Source: RGIG5612 sp045601405
Lineage (GTDB): Bacteria; Bacillota; Clostridia; Lachnospirales; Lachnospiraceae
DNA length: 18,051 bases
Direction of reading: 5' to 3'
Assembly (NCBI GenBank): GCA_045601405.1
Contig: JAZRZO010000057.1
Coordinates: 1-18,051, forward strand
Within the stretch, counting starts at the first letter, position 1, and each line of letters opens with the position of its first letter. Made by a program: the position numbers and the translations under genes. Shown here one piece after another: positions 13,916 to 18,051 of this stretch. Below the pieces are notes generated by a model. That model searched no databases. It was given only the letters and a program-made list of their open reading frames with translations, and had not been told where the DNA came from.

Positions 13916-15421
13916 TTATTTTATGCCTGTGCTGCTGTCCTTCTGAATAACGTCATGAGCACCGCCTTCCACTATACTGGTTGCTGAAACCAGTGTGAGC
14001 TTCGCCTTCTCCTGAAGCTCCGCGATGGACAGAGCTCCGCAATTGCACATCGTAGATCTTACCTTGCTGAGGGTAAGGGCAACATTATCCTTTAATGAGC
14101 CTGCGTACGGCACATAGGAATCGACACCTTCCTCAAATGAAAGCTTTTTGTCGCCGCCCAGGTCATAGCGCTGCCAGTTCCTTGCTCTGGCACTGCCTTC
14201 TCCCCAGTACTCTTTGTAATAGGTTCCATTGATATTCACTTTGTTTGACGGGCTTTCGTCGAAGCGGGCAAAGTAGCGTCCAAGCATTATGAAGTCCGCG
14301 CCCATGGCGAGAGCCAGTGTGATATGATGATCAAAGACTATGCCGCCGTCGGAGCACACCGGCACATAGACCCCGGTCTCTTCATAGTATTCATTTCTTG
14401 CCTTGCATACATCGATCAGGGCTGTCGCCTGTCCCCGGCCAATGCCCTTGGTCTCTCTGGTGATACAGATCGATCCGCCACCTATGCCCACTTTAACAAA
14501 ATCCGCTCCGCATTCCGCAAGAAATCTGAAGCCTTCCGCGTCCACAACATTTCCGGCTCCAACCTTTACATCATCGCCGTATTTACTCCTTATCCATTCA
14601 AGAGTCTTCTTCTGCCACTCGGAATAGCCTTCGGAGGAATCTATGCACAGAACATCTGCTCCGGCTTCAACAAGCGCGGGAACTCTCTCCTCATAATCCC
14701 TGGTATTGACCCCCGCACCTACCACATATCTTTTATCGCCATCTAAAAGTTCGTCAGGATTAGCCTTGTGACTGTCATAATCCTTTCTGAACACAAGATA
14801 GCAGAGCTGACCTTCCTCATTTATTATCGGAAGCGCATTCAGTTTGTTATCCCAGATTATGTCATTAGCCTCGCTCAACGAGACGCCTTCTTTTGCATAT
14901 ACCAGCTTCTCAAATGGAGTCATAAAGGTCTTTACCTTTGTGTCCGGCTCCATCCGGCTCACACGATAGTCACGACTTGTGACTATCCCTACAAGCTTGC
15001 CTTCCGCCGTTCCGTCCTTGGTAACCGCAACGGTTGAGTGGCCGGTTTTATTTTTAAGATCTATCACATCCTGCAGTGTGTTCTCAGGGCTTACATTAGA
15101 GTCACTGATGACAAATCCCGCCTTGTGGTCCTTTGCCCTTTTTACCATTGCGGCCTCATCCTCCACAGACTGGGAACCGTATATGAATGATACTCCGCCG
15201 GAGGTCGCCAGCGCGACAGCCATCTTATCATTTGACACTGCCTGCATCACCGCCGATACCAAAGGTATATTAAGGCTTATACTTGCCTCTTCCCCTTTTT
15301 TGTGCTTTACGAGGGGCGTCTTTAAGCTTACATTGTCAGGAAAGCATTCACTCGACGAATATCCCGGCACCAAAAGGTATTCATTAAAGGTATGTGATGT
15401 TTCTTTTATAATCCTTGCCAT
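13916..15421 (-). CDS. guaB: IMP dehydrogenase
   Basis: IMPDH oxidises IMP to XMP with NAD, the committed step to guanine nucleotides. The start MARIIKETSHTFNEYLLVPG follows GGGAGGAAGA; an open frame 8 codons longer lacks a site. The 501-residue protein has the TIM barrel split by two CBS domains at about residues 105-220. The catalytic loop GIGGGSICITRETKGIGRGQ has Cys319, IDSSEGYSEWQ is the NAD face, and the flap carries Arg418-Tyr419. The loop and flap (WGEGSARARNWQRYD) differ from the common GPGSICTT and GMGS versions, so this belongs to a divergent, slightly longer IMPDH clade. The 85 bases before the start have weak -10-like elements. It is followed by the MATE gene. Confidence 0.92.
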   Translation of the reverse strand: MARIIKETSHTFNEYLLVPGYSSSECFPDNVSLKTPLVKHKKGEEASISLNIPLVSAVMQAVSNDKMAVALATSGGVSFIYGSQSVEDEAAMVKRAKDHKAGFVISDSNVSPENTLQDVIDLKNKTGHSTVAVTKDGTAEGKLVGIVTSRDYRVSRMEPDTKVKTFMTPFEKLVYAKEGVSLSEANDIIWDNKLNALPIINEEGQLCYLVFRKDYDSHKANPDELLDGDKRYVVGAGVNTRDYEERVPALVEAGADVLCIDSSEGYSEWQKKTLEWIRSKYGDDVKVGAGNVVDAEGFRFLAECGADFVKVGIGGGSICITRETKGIGRGQATALIDVCKARNEYYEETGVYVPVCSDGGIVFDHHITLALAMGADFIMLGRYFARFDESPSNKVNINGTYYKEYWGEGSARARNWQRYDLGGDKKLSFEEGVDSYVPYAGSLKDNVALTLSKVRSTMCNCGALSIAELQEKAKLTLVSATSIVEGGAHDVIQKDSSTGIK

Positions 15422-15506
15422 ACTCTTCCTCCCATTGTTTTTCATTGTTGAAGTACATTCTACACTATTTTACCGCAATGTATAAAGAATAAATCAAACA
15501 AAATCA

Positions 15507-16454
15507 TCAATTTACAACATTAACAGGGTGTCCCTCCTGCCATGCTTTTATATTATCAGCCACCTTGTTTATCAGCCTTACTCTGGATTCTATGGAAGCC
15601 CAGCCTATATGCGGCGTTATCATGCAGTTTTTCGCTGTATACAGCGGCTCATCCGCGCTCATCGGTTCCGGATCAAGCACGTCTATCCCCGCGCCGGCTA
15701 TCCATTCTTCGTCCAGAGCTTTTTTAAGTGCGGCGCTGTCCACACATCCGCCTCTCGCGGTATTTATCAGAAATGCATTCTTCTTCATCAGCCGAAGAGT
15801 CTCCTCGCAGACGATATTTTCTGTGCCTTCGTTCAACGGGCAGTTAAGGGAAAGATAGTCGGCCTGCCTGAACAGTTTCTCTTTTCCAACCTGCTCATAC
15901 GGGCAGTCATCATAGATCCTGCGTGAATATATCAGTATCCTCATGCCAAAAGCAGCGCCTATGAGCGCCACCTTTTTCCCCAGATTTCCAAAGCCTGCGA
16001 TTCCCAATGTCTTTCCCGCGAGCTCTTCTATAGGAAACGGGATGTAAGCAAATGACGGGGAATTTATCCAGTCTCCGTTGTGTACCGATATATTATAGTT
16101 TGCTATGCTGGTAGCGTGCGATAGAATGAATGCGAAAACAAGCTGCGCTACTGAGTCTGTGCTGTAACCCGGCACGTTCACCACATCTATCCCTCTTTTT
16201 CTTGCGCCCTCAAGCTCGATATTGTTATAGCCTGTTGCGAAGAGGCCTATGTATCTGAGTTCCGGCAGCTGCGACATTATCTCCTCTGTCATCTGTGTTT
16301 TGTTTACCACTACCACCTGAGCGCCGCTGCATGCCTTTACAACCTCGCTGCTCTCAAGCATATCGTAATAGCTGACATCTCCGCAGCTTTCTATCGGTGA
16401 AAAGTCAAGGTCTCCGTTCGGAAGCGTGTTTTTGTCCAGAATAACTATCTTCAT
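15507..16454 (-). CDS. D-2-hydroxyacid dehydrogenase (hydroxypyruvate reductase/glycerate dehydrogenase type)
   Basis: This NAD(P)-dependent enzyme reduces a 2-oxoacid to the D-2-hydroxyacid or the reverse. In 315 residues it has the NAD loop GFGNLG at 154-159, the catalytic Arg234 in NTARGG, Glu263 in DPEP and His282 in PHIGWAS. The N-terminal substrate part includes LFATGYNNIE, typical of the glycerate dehydrogenase branch. I chose ATG at 16454, with GGGAG 7 bases upstream; a GTG codon immediately before it overlaps the stop of the upstream gene. The ATP-grasp stop is 2 bases upstream, so the genes are translationally coupled, suggesting a shared pathway. The true substrate is unknown. Confidence 0.9.
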   Translation of the reverse strand: MKIVILDKNTLPNGDLDFSPIESCGDVSYYDMLESSEVVKACSGAQVVVVNKTQMTEEIMSQLPELRYIGLFATGYNNIELEGARKRGIDVVNVPGYSTDSVAQLVFAFILSHATSIANYNISVHNGDWINSPSFAYIPFPIEELAGKTLGIAGFGNLGKKVALIGAAFGMRILIYSRRIYDDCPYEQVGKEKLFRQADYLSLNCPLNEGTENIVCEETLRLMKKNAFLINTARGGCVDSAALKKALDEEWIAGAGIDVLDPEPMSADEPLYTAKNCMITPHIGWASIESRVRLINKVADNIKAWQEGHPVNVVN

Positions 16455-16456
16455 CA

Positions 16457-17818
16457 CTACTCTCCCTTAAGATAGAAAGAAGGAATGCTGACCCCGTTAT
16501 GGCTCTCCGATATAACAAACTCCTGACCCATGCGGCTGAAGAAACCTGTGAATCGTCCGTTATATGAATACATACCTGTCATTGAATGCCAGTCCTCTAT
16601 CCCGAAATCCTTATCTCCTTCTTCCGGGATGAATGGTCTTGCATTCTTCGACAGGGGCGGTACATAAAATACCATTGCCACATATCCCTTATCTGTGTAT
16701 TTATCTACCGTCTCCTCCCACTCTGTCTGCGAAAGGTCGCCTCCCGCGAACACTCCATGTGAATCATAATCATCCTCCGGCTTGATTATCCAGCCGTCTT
16801 TATTTCTTTTTATCTCATCTATATCCAGGCCCTTTGTATCTGTCCTTAGTCTGTATGTCGGGAGGACATGCTCCTGAACGAAAGCCCATTCCTCTTCTGT
16901 TAAAAACGCCTTCGTCTGCCCGTCCCTTAACGCCACGTTTATCATCTTCGCGTGAGGAACTGTTGTCCTGAAGTGCCCTATCAGCACTATCCTCTCAGCG
17001 CGCGCCGCATCTATCAGTGCCTTGCACTTATCATAATTTTTAGCTACGTCACTTGTACAAACCCTTCTGTAGACAGCAGTAAACGGCGCGCCGTCCAACG
17101 GATCTCTCAGAAATACCCCGTCGAACTTAAGTTCTCTAACATCGACAAATCGGGCATTTATCCCTATATTTCTGAAGGCCGCTATCATCCTTGTAACATC
17201 ACTCATGGTCACCGCATCCCTGAAGTCTGTTATAAGCACATTGGGCTTTTCCGGAAGCTTTCCTTCTCTGACGTTTTTATCTGATGCATAGGTTTCCATA
17301 AGAGCGTCTGCCCATGTTGCGAAGTATTCAAATTGCTCCGGCTCATGCTTTTTGCAAAATTCCTTAAAGCTTTCAGTAAGCTCAAGGGCCTCACAGCCTA
17401 TCTGCGTCCTGCTCATAGCCGCCGCTCCGTCCGCGTTGAATTCACAGAATTTAAAGCTGAAGTCGTCTTCGTTGAGGAATGCGTCAAATCTGCTCATAGG
17501 CAGCTGCTCTTCATATCCGCAGGGTATCGTTATAAGGTCCTCCACCTCTTTTGAGAACGCGAAGAGCTTTCTGTATTCCGGATCCTTTACGTACTGCCGT
17601 ATGGCTTTGCTCAGGATGCTGTGCGTCATCTCTGTGGTCTTTCTCATGAATTCCAGCTCTTTTTCCGTATAAAAGGTCGGAATAAATGAAAAAGGTGCCG
17701 GCAAGCCATAAATATAGCAATCCGATTCCTTTACATAGCAGGCGGCTTTTTTCCTGCCCTCATAATCTCCGTCCAGTTTTCTTATTATGTCTAAGTATTC
17801 TTCTCTTTCTTTTTTCAT
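16457..17818 (-). CDS. Circularly permuted ATP-grasp ligase, glutathionylspermidine-synthase-like
   Basis: The start MKKEREEYLDIIRK has AAAGAGGTGCTT just upstream; the frame is open 19 more codons to a TTG without a ribosome binding site. The 453-residue protein has FKFCEFNADGAAAMSRTQ at 122-139, VLITDFRD at 194-201, VYRRVCTSD at 249-257, and the nucleotide-binding WIIKPEDDYDSHGV at 343-356 with Lys346. It ends GQEFVISESHNGVSIPSFYL. These match, by recall, the glutathionylspermidine synthase pre-ATP-grasp group, which makes amide bonds between an acid and an amine through an acyl phosphate. Substrates are unknown. No CHAP amidase domain is present, unlike bifunctional E. coli Gss. It heads a gene pair with the hydroxyacid dehydrogenase. 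Confidence 0.72.
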   Translation of the reverse strand: MKKEREEYLDIIRKLDGDYEGRKKAACYVKESDCYIYGLPAPFSFIPTFYTEKELEFMRKTTEMTHSILSKAIRQYVKDPEYRKLFAFSKEVEDLITIPCGYEEQLPMSRFDAFLNEDDFSFKFCEFNADGAAAMSRTQIGCEALELTESFKEFCKKHEPEQFEYFATWADALMETYASDKNVREGKLPEKPNVLITDFRDAVTMSDVTRMIAAFRNIGINARFVDVRELKFDGVFLRDPLDGAPFTAVYRRVCTSDVAKNYDKCKALIDAARAERIVLIGHFRTTVPHAKMINVALRDGQTKAFLTEEEWAFVQEHVLPTYRLRTDTKGLDIDEIKRNKDGWIIKPEDDYDSHGVFAGGDLSQTEWEETVDKYTDKGYVAMVFYVPPLSKNARPFIPEEGDKDFGIEDWHSMTGMYSYNGRFTGFFSRMGQEFVISESHNGVSIPSFYLKGE

Positions 17819-17994
17819 AAGCACCTCTTTATTCAGGTTATACATGTTCTCATAGGTTAACCCAAATTCTCCCAAAGGTCAATTTATTCGTTTTCATTTG
17901 CCCCTCATCTATATGAACCATTTTTGATAATGTCCTAATATACCACAAGGGAAAATGTCCCAAAGTGGTATTATACTTCCATCAAGAGATGGAG

Positions 17995-18051
17995 GTGACT
18001 ATTATCAGAAAGGTAGAACTATCAATGGATGAACAAAAGAAATATGAAGTA
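17995..18051 (+). CDS. N-terminus of an IS transposase (cut by window edge), with the IS left end
   Basis: A frame opening at GTG 17995 (or ATG 17989 or 18025) reads IRKVELSMDEQKKYEV to the edge. From memory this is the start of the helix-turn-helix transposases of an ISNCY-type family common in Lachnospiraceae. A GGAGGTGA sequence at 17991-17998 is an ideal ribosome binding site but leaves only ATT/ATC codons at the right distance, so the start codon is uncertain. Upstream are two direct AATGTCC repeats (17929-17935 and 17954-17960), the second inside GGAAAATGTCCC, which matches inverted to 115-126. These probably form the IS left end, starting somewhere after about 17905. Confidence 0.6.
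   Translation, partial: MTIIRKVELSMDEQKKYEV

Overview
This window reads as a chromosomal segment of a Gram-positive anaerobe of the class Clostridia, most likely a Lachnospiraceae-like organism. The grounds are the gene order rpmG-secE-nusG-rplKAJL, strong AGGAGG-type ribosome binding sites, TTGACN/TATAAT promoters, a canonical L10 leader with an attenuator, cdaA-cdaR, and a palindromic repeat typical of Lachnospiraceae genomes. The family placement is inferred from remembered protein and repeat similarity and was not searched.

Region 1 (about 1-275) holds what looks like the end of an insertion sequence, a bidirectional terminator hairpin and one copy of the palindromic repeat. rpoB, the usual neighbour of rplL, does not appear in the visible 275 bases. 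Region 2 (276-3579, minus strand) is the translation/transcription operon rpmG-secE-nusG-rplK-rplA-rplJ-rplL. It has a good promoter upstream of rpmG and an L10-binding leader with an attenuator ahead of rplJL. L10 carries an unusual Ala/Glu/Pro repeat tail. Region 3 (3580-3948) is non-coding: the promoter, a 9-bp-arm dyad and a terminator.

Region 4 (3949-11142, minus strand) is the most interesting part. It is a tightly packed array that seems to start from one near-consensus promoter at 11210-11238. In transcription order it holds a serine-palmitoyltransferase-like alpha-oxoamine synthase, an SDR reductase with a hydrophobic C-terminus, a 2-TM protein, an about 8-TM protein, the diadenylate cyclase cdaA, its partner cdaR, galE, and the wreck of a membrane spermidine-synthase-like gene with two internal deletions. 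The first two genes are what a first and second step of sphingoid-type long-chain-base synthesis would need. Their linkage to c-di-AMP synthesis is the candidate new system here. galE sits where glmM usually follows cdaA-cdaR.

Region 5 (11143-12461) is a divergent intergenic region with a second copy of the palindromic repeat, then a plus-strand DUF362 protein with a cysteine-rich C-terminus that looks leaderless. Region 6 (12529-17818, minus strand) holds a circularly permuted ATP-grasp (glutathionylspermidine-synthase-like) enzyme, a D-2-hydroxyacid dehydrogenase, an IMP dehydrogenase and a MATE exporter. The first two are translationally coupled. The right edge (about 17927-18051) is the start of an insertion sequence with the first codons of its transposase. 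Its end motif is also present, inverted, at the left edge.
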